DNA of 18,098 bases from Cerioporus squamosus (GCA_022592435.1 JABYQS010000567.1:1-18098); one strand, 5' to 3'; counted from the stretch's first letter, positions 9,801-18,098 are shown. The notes: generated by a model from the sequence alone, not told the origin. Numbers and translations are program-made.

Positions 9801-12800
9801 CTGCGATGCTGCATATGGTTGCATCAGTGATATGTTGTTGAAGTGAGACGTTCGAGGCGTACTCACTTCACGATGTCTTCATTTCGCCCCCTGATCTTGA
9901 CAAGCGCTTCGACTGTGCCGTCCGTGCGGTTGGCGATGTGACATTCCTGGATCCATTGATACAAGGGACCGTATTGCAGTACATGCTCAACAGCTGAGTA
10001 GAAGTCTGAAGAGAGAGACTTAGCAGAGAAACAGACTTGAGATGTGATCTCGTACCGCTGGCCCTGACTGGCTTCATGCTCGCGCGTATGGACTCAACAT
10101 CCACCTTTGGTACGTCGTTCTCCGCGGTTGGCTCCATCGACAGGAAGCCACTAGCATGTAGCCTATTATACTGCAAGTGCGTGTGAAGTGCGTGTGAGTA
10201 TGACTTTGTCTCCCACATTCGCGCGGGCTTCCACCTCACCTGAATTGGCCAGCTGGTCACGTCCGCGGTAGAGGCGCTCCGGATGCTCCATTGGGTCTCG
10301 AACAGCTCGACTTGGATAGGCGTAGGATGATTCGACGAGAGAGGCAACATCCGATGGAACTTGACATCGTGTAAATCCGTTGCACCAAACTCGAGCGCCT
10401 GCAAGAGGCTGTCAACAACACGAACTCTCACAGCGCTTGAAAGCACGCACCATCTCAATGAAACCAGAGGCAGGCATGATGGGCTCGCCCTTGACCACAT
10501 GGTCAGCTAGTTCCGGGTGTGTCTTTGCGTTCACCCTCAACTGCGGGTAGTTCAAGGGCCCGTTACGATGCTGTCTCTGCCGCACGATCTCAGAGGTCTG
10601 CACGAACCAGGGGACGCTCTTCGGCGCGAACGGGTACTTCGGCAGGGTCCCCGTGAAGCGGCCCGCGCTCCCATACAGCGCGTCGAAGTCGACGCAGTTG
10701 TGGCCTGCAACGACAACACTCCCTAGTGCTGTCAGAAACTCGGACACCTCGATGCCGGGTGTCGGTGTGCGCGGGCGGCGCAGCGGACATGTGACGGTGA
10801 TGTCGTCTACGCCTTCTGCCATCGACCGGAGGTAGCCCGTCAGGACAGGATGGGGGCCGATCTCGACGAAGGTCGCGCCCTTGTACCGCTGCAGCATGGC
10901 TTCAATCGCGTCCCGGAAGAGAACGGGCTTGAGGGTGCCGTCCCAGTAATACTGTGCGTCAAACGGGTCATCGAAGAGCCCGCCAGTGACCGTCGAATAC
11001 GTCGGGATCTTGGACATGCAGCACTCGGCACCTTCAGCAGGGAAGATGTCGGAGAGCAGGTGCACGAACTCCGCACGACACAACTCCATCATCGCAGAGT
11101 GGACAGGGATGCGCGTCTTGAGTTTACGCGCGAAGATGCCAGCAGCAGTCGCCTTCGCGACTGCGAGCTCGACGTGGGTCTCCTGGCCAGACAGCGTTAT
11201 GGCCTCGGCCGTGTTGTAGCAGCCAATCTCCAGTATGCCTTCACCCAGATCCGCCTTGACCTCCTCAAGGATCATCTGTGCCTGCTTCGGGGAACAAGAG
11301 ACGGCAGCCATCGTGCCTTTTGCGTCTTCGAGAAGCGATAGGGCCCGTCCTCGAGCGATGGCGAGCCTGAGCGCGACGGTCTTGGGTGCGGCCCCTGAAG
11401 CCGAGAGGACTGCGGTCTCTCCGGCTGAGTGTCCAACAACTGCGTCAGGACGAACACCCGCGACTGCCAAGGCATCGACGAGGGCCAGCTGGAGCATCGT
11501 GAGCGCAGGAAGCGTGACAGCGATGGGCCAGGGGTCGCCGAGCGCGTCCGTCAGATGCTCGGGCGAGTCACCGAACAGCCCCGTTGACTTGACGAGCGAT
11601 GTACTGACGACCGACTGCGTAGACTTGGTCGAGCTCCAGAATGCTCTCACGAAACGGCACGCAAGCGCGAAACAGCTCCCTACCCACTGTGATGGCAGGC
11701 ATCAGAATCGGGTCGGTGCTGAGAGTATGCGACGCAACTCACTATCGAAGTACTGTGTGCCCTGGCCAGAGAACACGAAGACCGTGGCTGGAGGAGCCTT
11801 GGGAATGAGAGCTGGCTTGCCGAACGTCGGTGCCTTGCTGCTCCCTGTGACAGCGAAAGACCTCCATGTCAAGGATCGAGCACGACGGCCAGCTATCCTC
11901 GCAAGCGCCGCCATGTCGGACGGACTCGTCGCGCTTGTCAGCCAGGAATCTCCAACTGCGGACACAGACTGTGGCGACAAGCCAGCTGCGACAAGAAGCA
12001 CTGGGATGTCTGTGCTCCTCCAAAACACCTCCATCGGCTTCACAGGGGGAGGCGCCTCGAGAACAGCGTGTCCGTTTGCACCGCCAATGCCCGAGCTGGT
12101 CATCGCGATCAGAGGTCGTCCATTGCCCGATCGACATCCGAGAGGCTCGGGCTCGAGCGGCACCCGGAGGCGATACTTCGACCACTCTATCGCGGGGTTC
12201 AGAGTCTTGAGATTGACATTGGGAGGGATTTGTCTAGCGTTGAAAATGCCACAGACTTTGCACAAGGAGGCGAGGAAAGCGGTGATCTCCAGATGCCTGC
12301 GCGGGACGTTGTGAACATAGGTGAACGAGAGTCGTCAACATAATCGCCTCACCCCAAGTTTCCTTTGACACTACCGACGACAATATCGCCATCCCGTTGA
12401 AACGCTTCTCCGACCCAGTTTGCTTCTGTAGGATCTCCTTTGACGGTACCTGAAGCAAGTCATCCATCTCGAAGTCCAGATATCCATGCAAGGCTGAACG
12501 TACCGGTAGCATGGAGCTCGATAAAGTCGACGTCTTTCGGGTTGCGTCCAGTCTGGAGAAAGGCCCGCTGCATAGCGTCCTTCTGGGCTTGTGCAGAAGG
12601 CGCGTTTGCAGGTACCAACGAGCCTGACGAGTTTACACCGGTGCCCAGTATCTATGCGGATGGGTAAGCCGTTGCTCCAGAAGTGTGTCATGTGAACATA
12701 CAGTAGCATAGATGTGGTCGTGGTCGCGTACGGCCGCTTGAAGAGGCTTCAGTACAATAACGACCACCCCTTCTCCGCGACTGAACCTGCATACGATGAG

Positions 12801-13754
12801 AATAAGCAAAACTCCCGTCCTGCGGCATGCAGTACACTACATACCCATCGGTGGACGCGTCAAATGGCTTACACTTCCCATCCTGCGCGAGAACACCGCC
12901 TTGGCTATAAGCCAGCCAATCCGAAAACCTTCGGGTAAATGTCAGAAGACTTCCAGAACGAATCAATCATGGGACTAACCTATGGTTGAGCTGTGAGCCC
13001 CCGACGACGGCCGCTTCGCATTCACCACTTCTGAGAGCTTGAACGGCGAGGTGGGTTGCATACATAGTAGAACTGCAAGCAGTGTCAAGAGGGACCGAGG
13101 GACCTCGGAGATCGAGGTGATAGGAGACCCGATTGGCCAGCATTGAGTAGGCATACGCAAAGGAGTTCTGGACTTCGGTGTCGTCCTACAGTAGGTCATC
13201 TCAGCTGAGACAGAAGAGCGGAACTTGGAGGATACTTACAGGTCCCGATATTGTGAACGTGTCGTAAGCTACGCCAGCCATGTAGCATCCTACGTTCTTG
13301 CCCCGATAGTTGATGCCAGAGTCCAGGAGACTCAGGAAAGACAACTCGACCAGCTTGCGCGTGCTGAGCGGCATGGACTGAGCATCCTTTGGAGTGATAC
13401 CAAACTCCATGAAGTCCAATTGCTCTATGTCCGTCAAGAATGCGCCGACGTCGACGGCGATCTGGCCAACTGATATACCACGTAAGCTGTAACTGCGCAT
13501 GAGATGGGCAATATGAGAAGAAATGGATCAGCGGCGCACTACTGAGTGTTGAAACGTGTCTTGGGTATCTTGCTGTACGCTTCTCCCCGTCGCATGAGGA
13601 AGTCAAAAAATGACGCATAGTCGAGGTCTCTATCGAGAGAGTTTCCGCCCGGCAATTGGGCAGCGACTCCGACCTGTCGAGCTATTAGGTACCGCTTGGC
13701 AAGATGCTGGTCTAAACCACTCACAACGGCGATCCCTGGGGGTGCTTCAAACAT
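5455..13754 (-). CDS. Reducing polyketide synthase, KS-AT-DH-ψER-KR-ACP-TD
   Basis: Twenty-two exons, all phase-consistent: 13754-13725, 13673-13543, 13492-13240, 13185-12980, 12928-12845, 12786-12702, 12651-12504, 12449-12353, 12296-11743, 11686-10451, 10398-10240, 10170-10056, 10005-9867, 9808-9606, 9549-8051, 7999-7602, 7552-7398, 7340-6550, 6496-6463, 6413-6270, 6216-5963 and 5904-5455; 2387 codons. KS (from residue 9) has DTACSS Cys175, HATG His310 and KGNLGH His346. AT has GHSAGE Ser616. DH has [11 protein letters not shown]is925 and HPAILD Asp1091. KR has GGVGSLG 1631-1637 and Tyr1777. ACP has GLDSL Ser1919. The C-terminal thioester-reductase (NAD-binding-4) domain has GTTGSLG 2015-2021 and Tyr2176/Lys2180 (YSESK). 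It should build a reduced polyketide from malonyl units and release it by NADPH reduction as aldehyde or alcohol. No methyltransferase motif and no intact ER were seen. Lesions: a 1-nt frameshift near 11615 and an in-frame TGA at 7275-7273. It may be a pseudogene, or these may be base errors. The product is unknown. Confidence 0.9.
8299..8749 (-). other. Degenerate enoylreductase-like segment of the PKS
   Basis: Residues about 1414-1564 follow the plan of an MDR-type [10 protein letters not shown], then an Ala-rich ALGPPIF stretch, then [17 protein letters not shown] where the dinucleotide loop should be, then KPHVIISGT and GRVFFWND. The glycine-rich NADPH loop is missing, so reduction of the enoyl group is unlikely. 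Just upstream (residues about 1259-1364) FVAQEGVDG and FTRSLRRE resemble the structural KR half that precedes KR in reducing synthases. This is pattern-level inference without an alignment. Confidence 0.45.
11743..13673 (-). other. PKS ketosynthase domain and KS-AT linker
   Basis: The condensing domain is spread over eight introns. It opens with [14 protein letters not shown] once the 51-bp first intron is removed, and carries the full Cys-His-His set (Cys175 codon at 13077-13075, His310, His346) with family-typical spacing of 135 and 36 residues. [18 protein letters not shown] and [13 protein letters not shown] are typical of fungal iterative type I KS. The KS is undamaged. Translation running into the AT frameshift would still yield a 568-residue KS-containing product ending at a TGA at 11570-11568. 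Confidence 0.85.
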
Positions 13755-13812
13755 GGATGACCCTGAGCGGAGCGAGGACAGGTACTGCCTTGATTGTACT
13801 AAGGGGTCGCTC

Positions 13813-13820
13813 TATATATA
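13813..13820 (-). promoter_or_regulatory. TATA box of the PKS gene
   Basis: TATATATA followed by GAGCG on the minus strand, about 60 bp upstream of the ATG at 13754. The ATG is the best start because [11 protein letters not shown] splices in phase to the KS consensus [10 protein letters not shown], and no in-frame coding extends upstream. Confidence 0.6.
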
Positions 13821-13906
13821 TTTACGTTAATTTCAACGGCGAAGGCCTTTACTTGGCTGAAGGACGTGTGTACTTACTGGGGGATATCAGGCCCGAGACT
13901 TAATTT

Positions 13907-14163
13907 CTAACGGATGGAGGCAGTCACACTTCCATCATACCGCCCACGAAGTCGGAATCCGAGGTCGGACGGAGACAATTGATGTGGCGTCGTACTGGGG
14001 ATACTCGAATGTCAGAAGAACACCACGACTTTGTCAGAATCTGAATGACGCACCTGTCCAACAGGGGAGAGGACTTCTGCCCAGGAATAACGAGGCCCGA
14101 TGGGTTGGTAGGCGACACGGTCACGGTACAGCCTCGACCAGGGAGATTAATCGGATACATCAC
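13907..14163 (-). CDS. Weak two-exon candidate upstream of the PKS
   Basis: An open frame from 14163 contains GRGCTVTVSPTNPSGLVIPG. It reaches a plausible donor (GTGCGT) after LLD; a CCCCAG acceptor about 58 bp on leads in phase to a second segment ending RGRYDGSVTASIR and a TAG at 13909-13907. The stop is only about 150 bp from the PKS start on the same strand. No family is recognised, the segment may be the tail of a larger gene, and the second exon reads more naturally in a different frame (YDATSIVSV). Treat as doubtful. Confidence 0.2.
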
Positions 14164-15531
14164 ATGCTCAGAACGCAGATAGAAGAAGGAGCATTAACTT
14201 TGATACATGGCCTGCGACGATGTGCTGGCGACGTGGATGATGTGGTTCAGATGAGAAGCTGTTTGCGTGTGTTTGTAGGGCAGCAAGCGCCTGGATGTAC
14301 ATACTTCGGCTTCTTCCGAACAACACAGTAAGTACACCCGTAGCGGCGGAACCCATAACCTTCTATCTCCCGCACTACTCACGCTAGTTGATGAAATGAC
14401 TGGCATGCCCTGAAATCTTACGGGCTCAGAAGCTTTGTATCACCACGCCGGTTTGCTCCCGCACAGCGCCGGACTCGAGACTTCTCTGAGGCCGCAGTGC
14501 ATCGCACCTTCACCGCACATAGTTTCTGGCCGTTCGTATCCCTTTTGGCATCTCCACCCTTGAACTTACCGTTACCCTGGTGTTTCTCAACCTTGCTCTC
14601 ATCTTCATCTACGAACCCACCTAACTGTTGTGACAGCTCCCAACCCCTGGCTCCATCCCTGATCTCTTGAAGCCGGTACATCGGTGCTTATGCCTTTCAA
14701 TTCTTCGCACCGTCAGAATTCCACTGCCAGTTGTGGTTGAGAAGACTCGACATGCGCAGCGTGTCCAACTCTACGGCTTGGACACACTGCGCACGTCGAG
14801 ACGCTACGCTGAGTATCTTGAAAACCGAGTATCTATCTCATGACACCGACGCATCACCCTCGCATCTATTGTGAAGGCTTTCAGGCCTGAAACCCGGGGT
14901 TCCCAGCTTGAACGCTGTCCCGAGGGCGGTTGGACTCCCCGGCCATCTGCATCCACAGACTGTCATCGACGAAGCTGCTGCAGGGGTCGAATTCAGGACC
15001 TTTCGTGCTGCATGTTCTTGAGATGTTTCACAAGGCTTCGTCGGGGGCCTTCGCGTGCCTGATCCCTCGTCGCGCCGTGTCAGAACTCAATCTGCGAACC
15101 TCGGGGGAATGCCATATAAAATAACCGCCCAAGCTCCAGCGCTCATCCAAAGTTCGATGTACCGCTGGCAGATACGCTGCTGCCACTTGGCACAGCGGGC
15201 GATACAGCGGAAGCCGGAGAAAGTGACCAGTTGCGGGTACTTCGGGGGAAGGTGCGTTGACCGCATGCGCGGCTTCCCGCCGGGGCCGGTGTAACTCCCG
15301 GGTGGCGTTCACACCTAGGAGGCTTCCTCCGAGTCGACATCCTCCGACCACAATGCAGTGTCTTGGCACTCAAAGTTCATCGAACGCGGCATGTTCTCCT
15401 TCTCATCTAGGGTCCTCACTTCTCTCCGCTTCTGTGATCATGCGCGGGCTCCGATCGAGTTCGTGGTCCGCTCTTCGTGCGGTCTCCGGCTCACCCGAGT
15501 CGGACGTTCCATTAGTATCAGCTACCCTGAA
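14164..15531. other. Long stretch without a supported gene
   Basis: Open frames occur here (for example 14681-14418 minus, 87 codons; 15369-15028 minus, 113 codons), but none shows a known domain, convincing splice structure or promoter. The one clear structure is the inverted repeat at 14746-14800. The transposon described below begins at 15535. Confidence 0.4.
14746..14800. repeat. 55-bp inverted repeat, 23-bp arms
   Basis: Arms at 14746-14768 and 14778-14800 pair with two mismatches across a 9-nt loop. Core half-sites are GTGTCCAA and TTGGACAC. Both mismatches would be G-T-type pairs in a hairpin. No target-site duplication is evident. Confidence 0.75.
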
Positions 15532-15908
15532 TTATTTGACGCGCTTAGTTAAGGTGGAAGCCGAATCATTTGGGCCCTTAGTTAAGGGAGGCCCCTAATC
15601 GCCCAAATATTTGGTCGATCTGCTGTGATCGTAGGCGACAGATATTGAACAAATATTTCGTCAATTGGAGAAATGCGTAAAAGCAACCTAAAAATGCACC
15701 CAAAAAGACTTGAACCAGCGATTAAATGACCGCATAAACAACTTTCAACGCTTAGTCCAATTGCGCCAGATGATTGTGTAAATGTACTGAACAGCAACGC
15801 TACAAGTCCTTAATGACAATCCACTACTTCAACGAGCCGCTAAGTACATGTGCATTGTCTATCATATCATCCCGTTTACGACTGACTGTTATGCTTGATT
15901 TCTCCATA

Positions 15909-15934
15909 TATAAGGTGCTTGTATAAGGTGCTTG
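15909..15934. repeat. 13-bp tandem duplication
   Basis: TATAAGGTGCTTG occurs twice in direct, perfect tandem inside the outer transposon. Confidence 0.85.
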
Positions 15935-16036
15935 TGCATGTCGTAATTCCAGCCCAACTAGACATCTTGATGTCAACGCGATAACAGTTACTTACTCCTT
16001 CCATGTATCGAACACTTACTTACCCTCAGTAATAAG

Positions 16037-16081
16037 TACAGTCATCTACGGCCAAACCGGGTTCGGCCGTAGATGACTGTA
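16037..16081. repeat. 45-bp palindrome with TA...TA ends
   Basis: TACAGTCATCTACGGCC and its exact reverse complement face each other across a short GC-rich centre, near-perfect over the whole 45 bp. The ends TA-CAGT and ACTG-TA match the nested mariner-like element (shared TACAGTCAT), as if two TIRs were joined with almost nothing between. Confidence 0.8.
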
Positions 16082-16130
16082 TGCAGGACGCCAGACGGGA
16101 TATATATTGTTATTGGCACTGGGAAAGAAA

Positions 16131-16205
16131 GCCCTGGTGGCCTAGTTGGATGGTGTCTCATATGCTTTCTTTAGGCCCAGGTTCAATCCTCTTGTAAGCA
16201 TTTTT
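16131..16205 (+). ncRNA. tRNA-derived Pol III module (SINE-like), not a tRNA gene
   Basis: TGGCCTAGTTGGA (16138-16150) fits the Pol III A box and GGTTCAATCC (16180-16189) the B box, at tRNA-like spacing, followed by TTTTT at 16201-16205 as a Pol III terminator. The 3' side does not pair with GCCCTGG at the 5' end and the T stem is imperfect, so it cannot fold as a working tRNA. The CTCATAT segment hints at elongator tRNA-Met ancestry. It lies inside the outer transposon. Confidence 0.5.
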
Positions 16206-16317
16206 GAGTCGCCTTTTAGGCTTATTTCCTGCGTACGAAATATTTGGCCAATTTTTGTCGCCTGTGACCTTACGAGAGCGCCCAAATATTTGGGCCATTA
16301 GACACTGCCCTTAACTA

Positions 16318-16657
16318 CAGTCATTTGCATATGAAACTGCAGTGCGCGCGCAATGCCGTATGTTTGTAGATGTTTGTACCGCCCGAGAACGTACGGGTTT
16401 TGTGGTGCCTACCACTACTTTTGTTCTCCCAGACATGTCTAACCTCTTCAGCAAGCCTATACAATATCACATCACCAGCAGTCGCCATGGATGGAGCACT
16501 TCCTGAGGTTCTGCGTGTCGCGGGGTCACAGAGGCTTCGGCACCTAGCATGATCTGCGACCCTCAAAAGGCAAATCGCTATCTAGCCGGGTTGGAACAAA
16601 TACGTCCAAACAGGCTGCCTCGCGCGCGCGCACTGCAGTTTCATATGCAAGGCACTG
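16318..16657. mobile_element. Nested Tc1/mariner-like MITE, TA duplication
   Basis: A 340-bp element begins CAGT and ends ACTG, flanked by TA (16316-16317 and 16658-16659). Its terminal inverted repeats share TTGCATATGAAACTGCAGTG followed by a GC-alternating tract, about 35 bp per side with three mismatches near the tip. TA plus CAGT...ACTG ends is the Tc1/mariner signature. There is no transposase; the 81-codon minus frame inside it has no recognisable feature. It interrupts the right repeat of the outer element. Confidence 0.82.
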
Positions 16658-16809
16658 TAAGGGCCCAAATGATTCGGCTTCCACCTTAACTAAGCGCGTC
16701 AAATTATCGAGGTCAACTGAAGTCACTGGACGTTCTGACTGTGGTACGGGTCCATGGATCCGTGGTTGCTTTGACCTCCCCACTGTTAAGACTGTGCGTG
16801 CCAAGTCAA

Positions 16810-17640
16810 CTCCGGAAGGTAGTCCGAAGTCCGAAGTCCGAAGGCAGCGCGGAGGTGAAGACTTCGGCGAAGTTATTGACCAACGCCCTGAGGAGACGCA
16901 ATGTGTCTTCTATTTGCAAAGGAACAGAACTCCGGAGTTTATACCGGAGTAAGCAACGAAGGAGGAAGTCAAGCAGAGAGTGAACCAAAGAGCCAGAAGC
17001 CGAGTGACCAGAGTCGGAAGACGGAGGTCGGAGGTCAGAGGACGGAAGTCCGGACGGAGGTGCGGACGGGTTTCAGAAGAGAAGGCAATAGATTGAGTTG
17101 TTGATACCGAGAAGGATAAGAGGGAAGTAAACGAGATATCAGAACTGAGGTCTAAGGGAGAATACAAGCAGGCTTAAATACTAAAGTCCGGAGGTCCGAA
17201 AGGGGTAAGCTAAAAGTAGAGACAGGAGTCGGAGTCCGGTGCCAAGGCGGAAGCAAGTAAGTAGCCAATAGGAAATGGAGGTAAGTGCGGATACAAGTGG
17301 ATACAAGTGCGGATACAAACGGGTAATACTATCGGGACTGCGGAGGTGATCGGAGTCCGAGGGGAGCGGATAGTAAGGGGTAAGTATCGTAGTAAGGATG
17401 AGTCACAACGAAAGGATGAGGAAGTAAGTATGAGTCAACGGACGAACCGGAGTCCGGTCGGAGTTGAGTCCGGAGTTGGGTGTCTTGGAGCACGGGATGT
17501 AACAGTGCCCCCCCACTGGGTCCGAGCCCTCGAGGACCAAATTGGAAGTGTTTCAGGATGACGTGGACTGAGTGATCGGAGAAGGAGTTCTTCACGGAAT
17601 CGGTGATCGGAGATCGGGGGTCGGAGTCTAGCCTATATAA
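16810..17640. repeat. Purine-rich repeat-laden tract
   Basis: The plus strand is strongly enriched in GGA, GAAG and TCCGGAG words. Short tandem units are visible, such as AGTCCGA x3 at 16821-16841 and alternating AAGTGCGGATAC/AAGTGGATAC units at about 17284-17316. No gene is supported. The part from about 17500 leads into the TATA box of the gene at 17699. Part may be old LTR sequence, but no paired LTR is in the window. Confidence 0.5.
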
Positions 17641-17641
17641 G
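17634..17641 (+). promoter_or_regulatory. TATA box of the gene at 17699
   Basis: TATATAAG, 65 bp upstream of the ATG and followed by a pyrimidine-rich leader and a run of ACC triplets directly before the start codon. Confidence 0.65.
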
Positions 17642-17698
17642 ACCGGTCGTCGGTGTTGGGGACTTCAAACTTTTCTTCTTCATACCACCACCACCACC

Positions 17699-18098
17699 AT
17701 GGCAAAGCAAACGAACCCCCAGCCCGCATCGACGGACCTTGCGCGGAGACGCAAGGAGGCGGAGGAACGGAAGAGGAAGGCGGACGAGGAGTTGGCGGAG
17801 CTGGCCGCGGCGGAGAAGGCGGAGTTGGCCACGGCGGAGAAGGCGGAGTTGGCCGCGGCGGAGAAGGCGGAGTTGGCCGCGGCGGAGAAGGCGGAGGAGG
17901 AGCAGAAGCAGCGAGCGGACGACAAGCGGCCCAAGGCCGACGCCAAGTGAGTAGTTTGGGTTCCGGAGTCCGAGGTCTGGCTAACCGTTTGCAGGGTCCC
18001 TTGTGACACCTGCCGGAAGAAGTCCGCGCCCTGCAAGTGGTACACGGACAGCTCGCGAGTGGCGAGCTGTGCGGCGTGTGTACAGCGGAAGGGAAGTG
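17699..18098 (+). CDS. Coiled-coil plus Zn2Cys6-type protein, 3' truncated by window
   Basis: Exon 1 is 17699-17946; a 48-bp intron (GTGAGT...GCAG, 17947-17994) follows, and exon 2 starts at 17995 and runs off the window. Residues about 15-77 are Arg/Lys/Glu/Ala-rich and probably form a coiled coil. Within them, AELAAAEK-type 8-residue repeats occur four times. After the intron the cysteines run C-x2-C-x6-C-x11-C-x2-C, the order of a fungal Zn2Cys6 cluster, with the sixth cysteine presumably beyond the edge. Without splicing the frame stops at 17951, so the intron decides whether the cysteine domain is made. Zn2Cys6 clusters usually bind DNA in transcription factors. Similar coiled-coil plus Cys proteins can be multicopy in mushrooms, so a regulator of the PKS should not be assumed. 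Confidence 0.6.
17798..17893 (+). repeat. 24-bp coding tandem repeat, four copies
   Basis: Four units of 24 bp (17798, 17822, 17846 and 17870) differ at one to three positions each. They encode the ELAAAEKA repeats of the coiled-coil region. Confidence 0.85.

Larger units (their letters stand above)
15535..16703. mobile_element. Non-autonomous TIR DNA transposon, TTA target duplication
   Basis: The ends TTTGACGCGCTTAGTTAAGG and its reverse complement are flanked by TTA (15532-15534 and 16704-16706). The outer 48 bp of the two ends are nearly identical. After the nested insertion is removed, similarity continues as an imperfect inverted repeat of about 128 bp per side (left to about 15662; right from 16703 inward to about 16236), including paired CCCAAATATTTGG motifs. 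The length without the insert is about 827 bp. No transposase frame is seen, so this is a MITE-like element. A 3-bp TTA (TWA) duplication is typical of PIF/Harbinger elements, but superfamily assignment rests on that alone. Confidence 0.8.

Noticed and set aside
11607..11652. A short intron to explain the AT frame change
   Set aside because: GTGAGA...GCAG would give a 36-bp intron, far below the 47-71 bp range here. It would delete the conserved [11 protein letters not shown] segment and leave the wrong phase.
11235..12314. 359-codon open frame on the plus strand
   Set aside because: It is antisense to the KS and AT exons of the PKS, whose frame carries clear catalytic motifs. The product is a low-information Ser/Ala/Arg string without a domain.
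13984..14331. 115-codon plus-strand frame upstream of the PKS
   Set aside because: No domain, no promoter, and an arginine-rich composition typical of a chance frame. The opposite strand has a slightly better spliced candidate.
14418..14681. 87-codon minus-strand frame rich in Lys, Gly and Asp
   Set aside because: No family, no splice or promoter evidence; too short to support alone.
15028..15369. 113-codon minus-strand frame
   Set aside because: All frames in this GC-rich segment stay open for a while. Nothing recognisable, and no transcription signals.
16131..16202. A functional tRNA gene (Met-like)
   Set aside because: A and B boxes are present, but the acceptor stem does not pair and the T stem is faulty, so it was called a tRNA-derived module instead.
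16321..16566. 81-codon minus frame inside the 340-bp nested element
   Set aside because: It spans the terminal repeat of a MITE and shows no DDE/D transposase motif; a chance frame.
1..18098. CRISPR array or bacterial operon structure
   Set aside because: Dense spliceosomal introns, TATA promoters and fungal families show eukaryotic DNA; no spaced direct repeats were seen.

Overview
The window reads as basidiomycete nuclear DNA, most likely from an Agaricomycete. The genes are cut by many short GT-AG introns (about 47-71 bp), they carry TATA boxes about 60-90 bp upstream of their starts, and one belongs to the DUF6534 membrane-protein family, which is typical of mushroom-forming fungi. No species can be named from the sequence alone.

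Layout, left to right. (1) 35-499, minus strand: a five-exon gene for a small secreted peptide precursor. It has a signal peptide followed by repeats built around DGRSGYN. Two successive 42-bp exons each encode one 14-residue repeat, and an incomplete repeat lies on either side. (2) 763-2080, minus: traces of a multi-exon gene I could not identify. (3) 2103-3646, minus: an 11-exon DUF6534 multi-pass membrane protein with two apparent 1-nt frameshifts. (4) 3734-5060, minus: a second unidentified multi-exon region. (5) 5455-13754, minus: a large reducing polyketide synthase in 22 exons. Its order is KS-AT-DH-(degenerate KR/ER-like region)-KR-ACP-thioester reductase. I traced every exon junction in phase. 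The model gives 2387 codons if a 1-nt frameshift in AT and an in-frame TGA before the ACP are passed over. (6) 13907-15530: mostly non-coding, with a weak short gene candidate and a 23-bp-arm hairpin. (7) 15535-16703: a non-autonomous DNA transposon with about 128-bp terminal inverted repeats and a TTA duplication. A 340-bp Tc1/mariner-like element (TA duplication) has inserted into its right repeat. The outer element also holds a 45-bp TA-flanked palindrome and a tRNA-like Pol III module. (8) 16704-17698: purine-rich, repeat-laden sequence. (9) 17699 to the end, plus: the start of a gene with an Ala/Glu/Lys 8-residue repeat and a Zn2Cys6-type cysteine pattern, cut by the window edge.

The PKS is the metabolic core: malonyl loading, condensation, ketoreduction and dehydration, then reductive off-loading by the terminal reductase. 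No other pathway enzyme is recognisable here, so a cluster is not shown. The DUF6534 gene and the peptide gene share the PKS strand, but no functional link is visible. Lesions in the PKS and the DUF6534 gene suggest either a decaying locus or small base-calling errors. The peptide gene is intact. The most novel item is the exon-per-repeat peptide precursor.
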